Assembly (NCBI RefSeq): GCF_030936135.1 | Contig: NC_082594.1 | Span: forward strand, 54,751,369 to 54,815,368 | Length of the DNA stretch: 64,000 bases | Direction: 5' to 3' | Origin: Gavia stellata | Taxonomy: Eukaryota > Chordata > Aves > Gaviiformes > Gaviidae | Shown: piece by piece, positions 37,502-47,585 of the stretch | Numbering within the stretch: the first letter of the stretch is position 1 | How the letters are laid out: the number at the start of each line of letters is the position of its first letter | Position numbers and translations under genes: made by a program | The notes under the pieces: model-generated | Seen by the model: the letters and a program-made list of their open reading frames with translations, nothing else | Database searches by the model: none | Told to the model about the DNA's origin: nothing

Positions 37502-37798
37502 CGTCTTACATCTTCCTTTAAAAAAAAGAAAACCTTTGAAATTACTTGGTGTGAACAGGAGTTGTCACACTACCTTCCTTTTTCCTGCTCACCCATTTGT
37601 TATGGTATGCTTAAAAGGATTCATTAAAGGGAACAAGTTAATTGGGTTCACTTGTGAATTATGGGCAATAATCAGAGGAAGTGAACAGGAAACTGTTGAA
37701 AACAATGAAAAGAACCTTGGTTAGAGGTTCTTGACTGTCTCTGTTGCAAAGGTTAAGACCCTTGTGAGATTACTGGCACAACAACTCTAGTTTGGTGA
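37502..37798. other. Spacer between two LTRs
   Basis: About 300 bp of ordinary sequence with an A run at about 37519-37526. No gene seen. Confidence 0.5.
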
Positions 37799-37803
37799 GA
37801 TGA

Positions 37804-38428
37804 TGTCATGGTTTAAGCCCAGCTGGCAACTAAGCACCACACAGCCGCTTGCTCACTCCCACCCTGCCCCAGCAGGATGGAGAAGAGAATAGGAAAAGTT
37901 AAAGCAAGAAAGCTCATGGGTTGAGATAAAAACAGCTTAATAAGTGAAATGAAATAAAATAAAATGAAATAAAATAATAATAATAATAATAACAACAACA
38001 ATAATAATAATAATAATGATGAAAAGGAAAATAACAACAACAATAACAAACAAGAAAGACACGTGATGCAAACGAAAACAATTGCTCACCACCCTCTGAC
38101 CGATGCCCAGCCTAAGCAGTGGTCCCCCAGCCAGATTTCCCCCTTGTTTATATACTGAGCATGACATCGTATGGTATGGAATATCCCCTTGGTCAGCTGG
38201 GGTCAGCTGTCCCGGCTGTGTCCCCTCCCAACTTCCTGTGCACCCCCAGCCTACTCGCTGGTGGGGTGGGGTGAGAAACAGAAAAGGCCTTGACTCTGTG
38301 TAAGCCCTGCTCAGCAGTAACTAAAACATCTCTGTATTATCAACACTGTTTTCAGCACAAATCCAAAACATGGCCCCATACTAGCTACTATGAAGAAAAT
38401 TAACTCTATCCCAGCCAAAACCAACACA
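37804..38428 (+). mobile_element. Solo LTR, avian ERV family 2, with 5-bp target duplication
   Basis: The LTR begins TGTCATGGTTTAAGCCCAGC and ends AAAACCAACACA. It is flanked by GATGA on both sides (37799-37803 and 38429-38433), a 5-bp target-site duplication that fixes the ends. TTATATA lies at 38148-38154 as a likely promoter. An internal (TAA/CAA)n microsatellite spans about 37965-38050. No internal proviral sequence is present, so it is a recombination product of a former provirus. Family 2 is widespread in birds as I recall it; I assign no family name. The plus orientation follows from the TATATA motif and comparison with 47052. Confidence 0.88.
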
Positions 38429-38433
38429 GATGA

Positions 38434-41142
38434 CATCAAGACTCTCAGTCCTGCAAGTCACTGACTCATCATAACAGATTGCTTGCTAAGCTGGTGTCAA
38501 GAATCAGACTGTGGGAGGTTGTTGGTAGAGCATTTATAACTCGTTTGGAAAAGGCCCACTCACATACCTTTTCATTATATTACTGGATAAAATATCTCTT
38601 ATTTCCTTGGTGTCAAAGTATAGTGAGACTTGCTGGCTCAGGCTTCTAGTTTGTTGGGCTGATGTGAAACAACACCTACATATTACCGAGTGCTTGTTTG
38701 GTTTGTTTGTTTGGTTTGTTTCTCCCTGCAAATTGGAAAGAAAGATGAAACTGTATATTATCATCAGAGTAAAGACATATTAGTAGTAGCATAAGAGCAG
38801 TGGATCTAACAGGATTGATGTGATCTTACAGCTATGCTGTTGAAACGGTCCAAGAAATATTTGTCTATTCCAAATTGAGACAACCGGTGAGAAAAGATAA
38901 ATGGTGTTGGTGAAAAAACAGGAGCAGAAAGATATATTTGAATGAAAATTAAGTATCCAAGTATTTTGCTTTATCCTTATCTTGAGGAATGAAAAAAGTA
39001 GGTTAACTCCTATCATCTGCACCTCTGTGTCCTCCCAGTATGCAGTTTGCTTTATTGACATTGAGAGTGCACTTTCAGCTCATATTAAGCCTGCTTTCTA
39101 GTGGGACACCCCTAGGTCCTTTTCAGCAAGGCTGCTGCTCAACCAGTTAGTTTTCTCTCTCTTCCTGTACCATACACATAACCCTTGTTTTCTTGATGCT
39201 TATCATATCATAACAGCTTTCAAAATACATTTCTTCTCCATAATCCCAGCCACCTGTCTTTGTCCTTAGCTATGCCTTTGTACTCTTTCCTCCCTAATGT
39301 CATATTTCATCTTCCAAAAATAAAAATTATGGACAGAATTACTTCAAATATAGTAATTATTACTTCAATTATAGTAATTATTCTGATCAGTTCTCTGTTT
39401 ACACTTTGTCACTGGTATCATACCAGATTCTTCTCCTATTCGTATTAAATACTATTAATTTTACCTTGGTGAACCAAGTGACTTAAATCCCAAAGTTAGT
39501 GTCAATTCGATCTGAATTTCCTATTTGTTTCTTCATCAAAGTACAAGAAAATTGGCTGTAGGTAACATATTTGTTCTCATCTTCCTCTTGTCTTGCACTG
39601 TTTCTTGCATGGAGTATCTCCGTTCAACTAAGAGAAAAGATATTTTTTACATCCTCACATCCTTTTTTAAACCTTTTCCTTGGATTAAAAAACAGATTCC
39701 CATAGACTTAAAGAACAAGTTTCCAACTCTTCTATTTTTTCATTTATAAGACTCCAAAAATGTTTCAGTTTTCAGTACTGTGAAGAATAGCAGAAGTACT
39801 CGTCAGTTTTTTTCTCTAACCTTAATGAGGTCATGCAAAATTAGCAGAAAGTTTCTCATGCTGGTAGTTTACTTTTTTCAGTTAAACAGAAGCTGCGCCC
39901 TGTAATAACACCTGAACAATCATAAATTAAGTAACTTTACACTAGCCATAAATGGTATGGATGTGAGGGTCGGGGGGCCAGTACTGTTTTCTCTATTTTC
40001 CAGTATAGACATAGCCACTGAAACCAGCCTCTCTCAGTTACAAACAAAAGCAAAAAGGTCATATAACCAGAAGGCAACTACAGAATAGCTGTTGCACATG
40101 ATCCTACTTAACACTAGTTGCAGACCACTTCCAACAGCCTGTAACAACCTAAAGATCTGAAATATAAAAGAGTAAAACCACAAGCTAGCATTCTCCACAG
40201 ACTAGATGAGGCCAAAAAGAGGTCTGAAGTTTGCCAAAGCAGAGAGTTTGTGATCTGGCATGATGAACCTTGGGAAAGAGCTATGCCTCACAGAAAAGAA
40301 GACAGCAAAAATGTCCAGGAGTCTTTGTAAATATCAAAATTCCATCTTTATTTCAAATTCAATTTTAGAGTTAAGCTGGCCCTCAGAACAAATTGACTAG
40401 GCATTTAAAGAATTTTTGTGCTTTTGTGCATGAAGGCACTTTATTGCCTTTGTGTCTACCTTATTTCTAGCTATAAACAGTCTCCAGTATTTCAGAGAAT
40501 GATGAAGAAAAATAAACAGCCCACTTCACATCTTGGGGAGGGGGAATACCTTCCAGTGCTTGACTCAGTTTTATTCTATCTGAAAGAAAATTTGTAATTA
40601 CAACTAAGTTGTTATATTCATATTGAGTTTCAGAGACAAAATATCATAAATGTGGTCCCCTTCCACAAAAGGTGTTTTCTTTATGGTAAAAAATTAATAA
40701 ACAGAATCTAAGTATCTTTATCTTTTCTTCAGAGTATTTGGACAGCATAAAACCCACACTTTATACCTACAGTGTGTCTCTGGGAAGCATAAGAACATTA
40801 CTTGAAGTTCTAAAGGTTTTAATTGCTTTTCATACTACCAGGTATGCATCAGAAACACTGAAAAGGGTTATTAAACACTGCAGAAACCCCCAGTTTATTT
40901 TATTTCTTATGTGGGGAGAGGAGACATTCTTTAGAAAAGGGTAAAAAAAGGCAAATCTGATACAAGTAAATCTTGACTCTAGGAAAAAATATCCATCAAT
41001 ATAAATAGGACAATAATGAACAGCAAAAAAAAATAGCTTTTGAATCTTATGCTTTCCATATATGATTCCCCTCCCTTAAGTGATTGTTTTCAGTTTATCC
41101 CACAGTCCGCTTGGTTTTGTGTAGGCTACAAACAGGATATTT
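38434..41142. other. AT-rich non-coding DNA, no gene seen
   Basis: Contains a GTTT repeat at about 38692-38722 and a 21-bp tandem duplication at 39338-39379. Frames at plus 39525-39749 and minus 38780-39061 show no domain. Confidence 0.5.
39338..39379. repeat. Two tandem copies of a 21-bp unit with inverted ends
   Basis: Units at 39338-39358 and 39359-39379 differ by one base. Each begins ATTACT and ends AGTAAT, so each unit can fold on itself and the pair forms a small palindromic cluster. Confidence 0.85.
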
Positions 41143-41339
41143 CACAGAATCACAGAATCACAGAATCACTAAGGTCGGAAAAGACCTGTAAGATCATCAA
41201 GTCCAACCATTAAAAAAAAAAAAAACACCAAAAAACAAAAAAACCCACACACAAACACAAACCAAAACCACCCACAAACCACAAAATGACCACAACCCAC
41301 ACCAAAACAACCCACCCACACCACACAGCACCATGCCCA

Positions 41340-44195
41340 TCAAGCCACATCCCACAATGCCACATCCACACGCTCCTTGAAAACCTTCAGAGAGAGTGAC
41401 TCTACCACCTCCCTGGGCAGCCTCTTCCAGTGTTTCACTACTCTCTCAGTAAAGAACTTTTTCCTAATATCCAGCCTGAACCTCCCCTGGCGCAACTTGA
41501 GGCCATTTCCTCTAGTCCTGTCACTCGTCACTTGGGAGAAGAGACCAACACCCACCTCTCTGCAACCCCCCTTCAGGTAGTTGTAGAGAGCGATAAGGTC
41601 TCCCCTCAGCCTCCTCTTCTCCAGACTGAACAACCCCAGCTCCCTCAGCCGCTCCTCATAAGACTTGTGCTCCAGACCCCTCACCAGCTTCGTCGCCCTT
41701 CTCTGGACACGCTCCAGCACCTCAATGTCCTTCTTGCAGTGAAGGGCCCAAAACTGAACACAGGATTCGAGGTGCGGCCTCACCAGAGCCGAGTACAGAG
41801 GCATGATCACCTCCCTACTCCTGCTGGCCACACTATTCCTGATACGGGCCAGGATGCCGTTGGCATTCTTGGCCACCTGGGCACACTGCTGACTCATATT
41901 CAGCCGGCTGTCAATCAACACCCCCAGGTCCTTTTCTGTGGGGGAGCTTTCCAGCCACTCGTCCCCAAGCCTGTAGCGTTGTCTGGGGTTGTTATGGCCA
42001 AAGTGTAGAACCCGGCACTTGGCCTTAATGAACCTCATCCAATTGGCCTCGGCCAATCCATCCAGGCTGTCCAGATCCCTCTGCAGAGCCGTCCTACCCT
42101 CCAGCAGATCAACACTCCCTCCCAACTTGGTGTCGTCTGCAAACTTGCTGAGGGTGCACTCTATCCCCTCATCCAGGTCATCGATAAAGATATTAAACAA
42201 GACCAGCCCCAAAACTGAGCCCTGGGGGACTCCGCTTGTGACCGGCCGCCAGCTGGATTTCACCCCATTCACTACAACTCTCTGGGCTCGGCCATCCAGC
42301 CAGTTTTTAACCCAGCGAAGAGTGAGACTGTCTAAGCCACGAGTTGCCAGCTTCTCCAGGAGAATACTGTGGGGAACAGTGTCAAAGGCTTTGCTGAAGT
42401 CCAGGTAGACAACATCAACAGCCTTCCCCTCATCCATTAGGCGGGTCACCTGGTCATAGAAAGAGATCAGGTTGGTCAAGCAGGACCTGCCTTTCATGAA
42501 CCCGTGCTGGCTGGGCCTGATCCCTTCGTTATCCTGCACGTGTCCCGTGAGCGCCCTCAGAATGAACCTCTCCATAATCTTCCCTGGCACCGAGGTCAGG
42601 CTGACAGGCCTGCAGTTCCCCGGATCCTCCTTCCTGCCCTTCTTGTAGATGGGCGTCACGTTGGCAAGCCTCCAGTCGTCCGGGACCTCCCCCGTTAACC
42701 AGGACTGCTGATAAATGATGGAGTGTGTTTTGGCAAGCTCCTCCGCCAACTCCCTCAGCACCCTTGGGTGGATGCCATCAGGCCCCATAGACTTATGAGT
42801 GTCCAGGTGGCATAGCAGGTCGTTAACTGCTTCCTCCTGGATCATGGGGAGCCTATTTTGCTCTCCATCCCTGTCATCCAGCTCAGGGAGATGGATACCC
42901 TGAGGATACCTGGTCTGGCTATTAAAGACTGAGGCAAAGAAGGCATTAAGTACCTCAGCCTTTTCCTCATCCTTCGTGACAATGTTCCCTGCTGCATCCA
43001 GTAAAGGATGGAGATTCTCCTTGGCTCTTTTTTTGTTGTTAGTGTATTTATAGAAGGTTTTTTTGTTGTCCCTCACGACCGTGGCCAGGTTGAGCTCTAG
43101 CTGGGCTTTTGCTTTCCTAATTCCCTCCCTGCATGACCTAACAAGGTCCTTGTATTCTTCTTCACTTGCCTGCCCCTTCTTCCAGAGTTGGTAAATTCTC
43201 TTTTTTTCCCCGAGTCTCAACAAAAGCTCCTTGTTCAGCCAGGCCGGTCGTCTTCCCCGCCGGCTCTTCTTACGGCACATGGGGACTGCCTGCTCCTGCG
43301 CCTTCAAGATTTCCTTCTTGAAGAATGTCCAGCCTTCCTGGGCCCCTTTGCCCTTCAGGACCGTCTCCCAAGGGACCCTCTCAACCAGTGTCCTAAACAG
43401 GCCAAAGTCTGCCCTCCGGAAGTCCATGGTAGCGGTTTTGCTGACCCCCCTCCTTACTTGGCTAAAAATTGAAAACTCTATCATTTCATGGTTGCTAAGC
43501 CCAAGACGGCCTCCGACCTTCACTTCTCCCACCAGACCCTCTCTGTTCGTAAACAGCAGGTCAAGCAGGGCACCTTCCCTGGTAGGCTCGCTTACCAGCT
43601 GCATCAGGAAGTTATCTTCCACACACTCGAGGAACCTCCAGGACTGTTTCCTCTTAGCTGTGTTGTACTTCCAGCAGACGTCCGGTAAGCTGAAGTCCCC
43701 CACAAGAGCAAGGGCTTGCGACTGTGAGACTTCTGCCAGTCGCTTGTAGAACACTTCATCGGCTTCTTCGTCCTGGTTGGGTGGTCTATAACAGACCCCC
43801 AGCAGGATATCCGCCTTGTTTGCCTTCCCCCTCATCCTTACCCATAAGCATTCAACCCCGTCATGACAATCATCCAGCTCTATACAATCAAAGCACTCCT
43901 TGACGTACAGAGCCACCCCACCGCCTCTCCTTCCTTGCCTATCCCTCCTGAAGAGCTTATAGCCCTCCATCGCAGCATTCCAGTCATGCGAGTCGTCCCA
44001 CCATGTTTCTGTGATGGCGACCACGTCATAGCTGCCCCGCCGCACGATGGCTTCCAGCTCCTCCTGTTTGTCGCCCATGCTGCGTGCATTGGAATAGATG
44101 CACTTGAGCTGGGCTATCGATCTTGCGCCCGACAGTGGCACGTCACCCCTAGGCTCATCTCTGGGTAGCCTGGCATCATCCCCTTCCCCCTTCAA
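41340..44195 (-). CDS. CR1 ORF2 protein: endonuclease and reverse transcriptase, uninterrupted frame
   Basis: A 951-codon frame without stop or frameshift. The APE-type endonuclease spans about residues 31-245: YSNARSM (N36), TETWWDD (E63), RPPN and GDFS (166-169), then SNHE (234-237). GDFN and SDH are the usual forms of the last two, so two expected active-site positions are changed (N to S, D to N). The reverse transcriptase spans about 490-760: [12 protein letters not shown] (597-608), [11 protein letters not shown] (654-664, Leu where Pro is usual) and FADD (685-688). The C-terminal domain runs to WDVA. The stated start is a TTG; the frame is open 12 more codons to a TAA at 44232-44234 with no ATG, and the first in-frame ATG is codon 40 (44076-44078), inside the endonuclease domain. 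Probably a dead copy whose frame is still open. Confidence 0.93.
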   Translation of the reverse strand: MKGEGDDARLPRDEPRGDVPLSGARSIAQLKCIYSNARSMGDKQEELEAIVRRGSYDVVAITETWWDDSHDWNAAMEGYKLFRRDRQGRRGGGVALYVKECFDCIELDDCHDGVECLWVRMRGKANKADILLGVCYRPPNQDEEADEVFYKRLAEVSQSQALALVGDFSLPDVCWKYNTAKRKQSWRFLECVEDNFLMQLVSEPTREGALLDLLFTNREGLVGEVKVGGRLGLSNHEMIEFSIFSQVRRGVSKTATMDFRRADFGLFRTLVERVPWETVLKGKGAQEGWTFFKKEILKAQEQAVPMCRKKSRRGRRPAWLNKELLLRLGEKKRIYQLWKKGQASEEEYKDLVRSCREGIRKAKAQLELNLATVVRDNKKTFYKYTNNKKRAKENLHPLLDAAGNIVTKDEEKAEVLNAFFASVFNSQTRYPQGIHLPELDDRDGEQNRLPMIQEEAVNDLLCHLDTHKSMGPDGIHPRVLRELAEELAKTHSIIYQQSWLTGEVPDDWRLANVTPIYKKGRKEDPGNCRPVSLTSVPGKIMERFILRALTGHVQDNEGIRPSQHGFMKGRSCLTNLISFYDQVTRLMDEGKAVDVVYLDFSKAFDTVPHSILLEKLATRGLDSLTLRWVKNWLDGRAQRVVVNGVKSSWRPVTSGVPQGSVLGLVLFNIFIDDLDEGIECTLSKFADDTKLGGSVDLLEGRTALQRDLDSLDGLAEANWMRFIKAKCRVLHFGHNNPRQRYRLGDEWLESSPTEKDLGVLIDSRLNMSQQCAQVAKNANGILARIRNSVASRSREVIMPLYSALVRPHLESCVQFWALHCKKDIEVLERVQRRATKLVRGLEHKSYEERLRELGLFSLEKRRLRGDLIALYNYLKGGCREVGVGLFSQVTSDRTRGNGLKLRQGRFRLDIRKKFFTERVVKHWKRLPREVVESLSLKVFKERVDVALWDVA

Positions 44196-44197
44196 GT

Positions 44198-44663
44198 CTA
44201 GTTTAAAGCCCTCTTGATGAGGTTTGCCAACTTACGGGCAAGGATCCTTTTCCCCCTTGAGGATAGCTGAACACCGTCTGCACTCAGCAGGCCTGGTGCC
44301 GTGTAGACCGCCCCATGGTCAAAGAATCCAAAATTCTTCTGATGGCACCAGTCTCTGAGCCATGCGTTGACCATGTTTGTTTTCCTATTCCTTTCAGTGT
44401 TCCTCCCCGCCACTGAAGGGATTGAGGAAAACACCACCTGTGCTCCCGATCCCTCAACCAGTCTCCCCAGTGCCTTAAAGTCCTTCTTGATCCCTTTCAG
44501 GCTTCTTTGGTCGATCTCATCACTGCCAACCTGCAAAACCAATAGTGGGTAGTAATCAGTGGGCCGTACCAGACTGGGGAGTTTCCTTGTGACCTCTCTC
44601 TCCCAGGCCCCAGGGAGGCAGCAGACTTCCCTGTGGGTTGGGTCAGGCCGACATATTGGGCCC
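44198..44663 (-). pseudogene. CR1 ORF1, C-terminal esterase-like domain, 5'-truncated
   Basis: In the frame ending at the TAG 44198-44200 the minus strand reads back without a stop to about 44663: CRPDPTHREVCCLPGAW, LVRPTDYYPLLVLQVGSDE, AQVVFSSIPSV, WLRDWCHQKNFGFFDHGAVY, DGVQLSSRGKR, RALN. This is the SGNH-type esterase domain described for ORF1 of many CR1 elements. The block V position reads DGVQ where the family's DxxH has the catalytic histidine, so this copy appears changed there. The N-terminal part and any start codon are lost by truncation. The stop lies two bases before the TTG used as the ORF2 start, and the ORF2 frame overlaps ORF1 by about 31 bases. Confidence 0.8.
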
Positions 44664-45185
44664 TCTGTTTTTTTCCAAAAACACTGTTATTATGACCTCA
44701 TTTTTACTTGTATTTATTACAAATGCTTTACTTGTGATTGCATTGATTTTTGCATAATGAAAACACTCTGAAATGAATAAAATCACAAAAGTGGTTTAAC
44801 AATTTTGTTCTATTGTTTATTTTCTAGCTATATTTTAAAAAGGAAAAAAAATCAGTTAGATTCTAGTATATCATTAGATATGGTTTGTAAAACAGAAATA
44901 TATTTAAAAGAGATTTTTTTTTTGTAACTAGTTACTGAATTTTGAATACCTTCTGATTCTACTGAAATAGGAAATCTCTGGGAAAAAAGCCAAATTTTGG
45001 AATTATATGTCAGGCACCATCATCAGAAATTGCCTCTTTTCCATCCTTGAGCATAATTTATTCACTTTATTTATTTCTGAGGTGATATGAAAACTTAAAA
45101 AATGGATTCTTGTATTTTTACTACTTCCAAAAATGTTGATGGGCCTGCTAAAGTGACAAAATCACATGTCCATTCTTGCAGCTTC
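44664..45185. other. AT-rich spacer between CR1 and LTR
   Basis: No gene or repeat family seen; T runs at about 44668-44674 and 44915-44923. Confidence 0.5.
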
Positions 45186-45944
45186 TGTTGGGTGCAGGTG
45201 TTGACAACAAGGGTGCTGCAGGGTGGCCTCTGTGGGAAGAAGTTGGGTCTGCCCTGTGCCAGACACAGGCGGTTCCAGTCAGCTCCAGAGACCCACCGCA
45301 GGACACACCTGAGCCCATCAGACAAGATGGTGGCATCTGAGATAACATATTTAAGAAAGGGCAAAGCAGTGCTTGAGAGGGAGAGGAGAGAGGAAAATAT
45401 GTGAAAGAAACAGCCCTGCAGACACCAAGGTCAGAGAAGAAGGAGGGGGAGGACGTTCTCCAGGTGCCGGAACCAATTCCCCTGAAGCCTGTGGAGAAGA
45501 CCATGGTGACGCAGGCTGTCCCCCTGCAGCCCATGGAGAACTATGGCAAAGCATGATATCCACACTGCAGCCTGTGGAGGACCCCACAATGCAGGAGGTG
45601 GAGATACACTGAAGAAAGCTGCAGCCTGTGGAGACCCCATGCTGAAACAGCTTGTGAAGGTTTATAAGCCATGGGAAGGACCCCATGCTGGAGCAGGGGA
45701 AAGGTGTGAGGAGGAAGGAGCAGCAGAAGGAAAGTGTTATGGACTGACTATAACCCCCTTTCCTCCAGTGGCACAGGGAGCGGGGAGGTAGAGGAGCTGA
45801 GAATGAAGGAATGAAGCTGAGCCCAGGAAAAAGGAGCATGAGCAGGAGTAATAAATTTATATAATTAATTCAATTAATTACTTAACTTGAACTTAAACTA
45901 ATTAATACAAACGTCACTCCCCAAGTCAAGTCCGTATTGCCCAT
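45186..45944 (+). mobile_element. LTR family 1, copy 3, 5' part
   Basis: It starts TGTTGGGTGCAGGTG. It contains GCCAGACACAGG near 45261, CATATTTAAGAAAGG at 45346-45360 (TATA-like), GTGAAAGAAACAGCCCTGCAG, ACACCAAGGTCAG, CCCCTGCAGCCCATGGAG and AATAAA at 45850-45855. A CR1 3' end interrupts it at 45945, after ...GTATTGCCCAT. The frames on either strand here are repeat-derived and have no domain. Confidence 0.82.
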
Positions 45945-46127
45945 CACAGAATCACAGAATCACAGAATCATTAAGGTTGGAAAAGTCCTGTAAGATCATC
46001 AAGTCCAACCATCAACCAACACCACCATGCCCATTAAACCATGTCCTGCAATGCCTTGTCCACACATTCCTTGAACACCTCCAGGGATGGTGACTCCACC
46101 ACTTCCCTGGGCAGTTTATTCCAGTGT
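45945..46127 (-). mobile_element. CR1 LINE 3' end nested in the LTR (copy I)
   Basis: CACAGAATCACAGAATCACA, then AAGGTTGGAAAAGTCC, the compact 3' UTR, and the last codons of ORF2, ending at ...GGCAGTTTATTCCAGTG. Only about 183 bp. It belongs to the same subfamily type as copy D (compact UTR with CACCACCATGCCCATTAAAC). Confidence 0.93.
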
Positions 46128-46285
46128 CAATTACCATGATGGTAATTACTGAGCGATCCCTCCGTCTTCATCTCCACCCATGAGCTTTTCATCAAATTTT
46201 CTCCTACTGTCCTGTTGAGAATGGGGAGTAGGAGAGTGGCTGGGTGGGCATCTGGCAGCCAGCCAAGAATGGTCAACCCACCACA
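46128..46285 (+). mobile_element. LTR family 1, copy 3, 3' part
   Basis: The LTR resumes at about 46135 with ATGATGGTAATTACTGAGCG, matching the position after TTGCCC in copy 2 (37350-37380). It ends GGTCAACCCACCACA at 46285. About seven extra bases separate the CR1 from the LTR. No clear target duplication around the whole LTR. Confidence 0.8.
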
Positions 46286-47051
46286 CTAATTCAGAAGGCC
46301 AGCAAACTGTGGCAGTGGAGCCCTAAGAAATGACAGTTTTCCAGCATTATTGTTGCAGTATCAGTGCTGCATTGGCAGTGTCTAATTAATGTAAAAGGGG
46401 GAAGAAGTCACTTCTCCAGCTCATATTCATCACCTTAGATTGTTTGAGGTGTGACATAGAAAAACATGGTTTTTATTTATCAGCATTTCATGATTCCTTA
46501 CATGGTGAGCTATAATGCTTGATTGTGCAAATAATAGGAAACTTTGAATTATATATAGTTTCTGAATTATGTATACATCTGATATAGGCAGTACTGTGGC
46601 CTGCAAAGGCTTAAATGACATGAAACATAAAAAAAAAGTCACCAACTTCACTGTTGCTGACAGATGCCACTAGTTAACACAGCTATTTCTTTCCAGACTC
46701 TCGTTAAAGACAGGACAATATCCAAAGAACTTTCTCCATTTTTACTCCAGAAGGTGACACTGTAGATACCACAAAGCTTCAACTTTCAGTGTTAAACTGA
46801 ACAAAAAACAATTTGACTATGAAAACATCTGATAAGATAAATTTATTTATTTTTTTCTTATGTGGAACATTTCAAAGCAAATTTGTTGGTTTCAAACAAA
46901 TGTTTTCTGTGGTTTGGTCCATAACATTGAGCTTTCAAGGTTTGTGTTTGCATTTTGAGTAGAAAAACAATCTGTAACTAACAGCTGATTTAGAACAGGT
47001 TGTTAAAGCTGAAGATCTGATTTTCCATTGAGAGTTTTATTTTTTCCTATG
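46286..47051. other. AT-rich spacer, no gene seen
   Basis: No repeat or coding motif recognised between the two LTRs. Confidence 0.5.
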
Positions 47052-47585
47052 TGTTGTGAGTTAACCCTGTTAGGCAGCTAAGTCCCCACCCAGTTGCTCA
47101 CTCGCCCCGCAGTGGGATGGGGGAGAGAACTGGAAGGGCAAAAGCAAAAAAACTCTTTGGCTGAGAGTTTAATAGGTAGATCAAAGCTGCGTGTATGCAA
47201 GCAAAGTAAAATAAGGAATTTGTTCATTACTTCCCATTGGCAGGCAGGTATTTAGCTGTTTCTTGGGAATGAGGGCATCAGCATCCATAAAAGCTGCTGG
47301 GGAAGACAAACGCCATCGCCACAAGTGTCTCTTGCTTCTTCCTTCCTATCCCCAACTTTTATTGCTGAGCACCTTGTCATATGGTATGGGTCTTTGGCCT
47401 GTTGAGATCAGCTGTCCCCCACCAACTTCCTGTGAACCCCCAGCCTAGTCGCTGCTGGGACAGTGTGGGAAAAAGATGCTGTGCAGGCACCGTTCAACAA
47501 CGGCTAAAACATTGGTATGTTTTCAACGCAGTTTTCCACAGATCCAAAACAGCACATAACAACACTAAGAAAAAGTTTAATTCAT
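47052..47585 (+). mobile_element. LTR, family 2-related, 3' end missing
   Basis: It begins TGTTGTGAGTTAACCCTGTT, and continues with GGCAGCTAAG, GTTGCTCACTC, GGGATGGGGGAGAGAA and GGCTGAGAGTTTAATAGG. A GTCATATGGTATGG block follows at about 47377-47390, then GATCAGCTGTCCC, and ACTAAGAAAAAGTTTAATTC at about 47565-47585. All of these have counterparts in the same order in the solo LTR 37804-38428. The last 25 or so bases of the family, ending in CACA, are absent, so the 3' boundary is eroded. The middle part differs from 37804, so this is a distinct subfamily. Confidence 0.78.

Larger units (their letters stand above)
41143..44663 (-). mobile_element. CR1 LINE, 3.5 kb, most complete copy (copy H)
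   Basis: The 3' terminus is at the left: three CACAGAATCA-type units at 41143-41168, then AAGGTCGGAAAAGACC. An A-rich/CAAACA tract follows at 41210-41310 (complement of the T/GT-rich tract of copies F and G), then ORF2 (stop at 41340), then the end of ORF1 (stop at 44198-44200). The match to CR1 ends at about 44663 within ORF1, so the copy is 5'-truncated and lacks the 5' UTR and the first part of ORF1. No target duplication is evident, which is normal for CR1. Confidence 0.96.

Noticed and set aside
37813..38167. Leu/Ile-rich minus-strand frames resembling membrane proteins
   Set aside because: Translation of the TAA/CAA microsatellite inside the solo LTR.
41430..42008. 192-codon plus-strand frame opposite CR1 ORF2 (also 43231-43749 and 35832-36410)
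   Set aside because: Shadow frames on the antisense strand of CR1 ORF2; they recur in each CR1 copy because the ORF2 sequence is shared.
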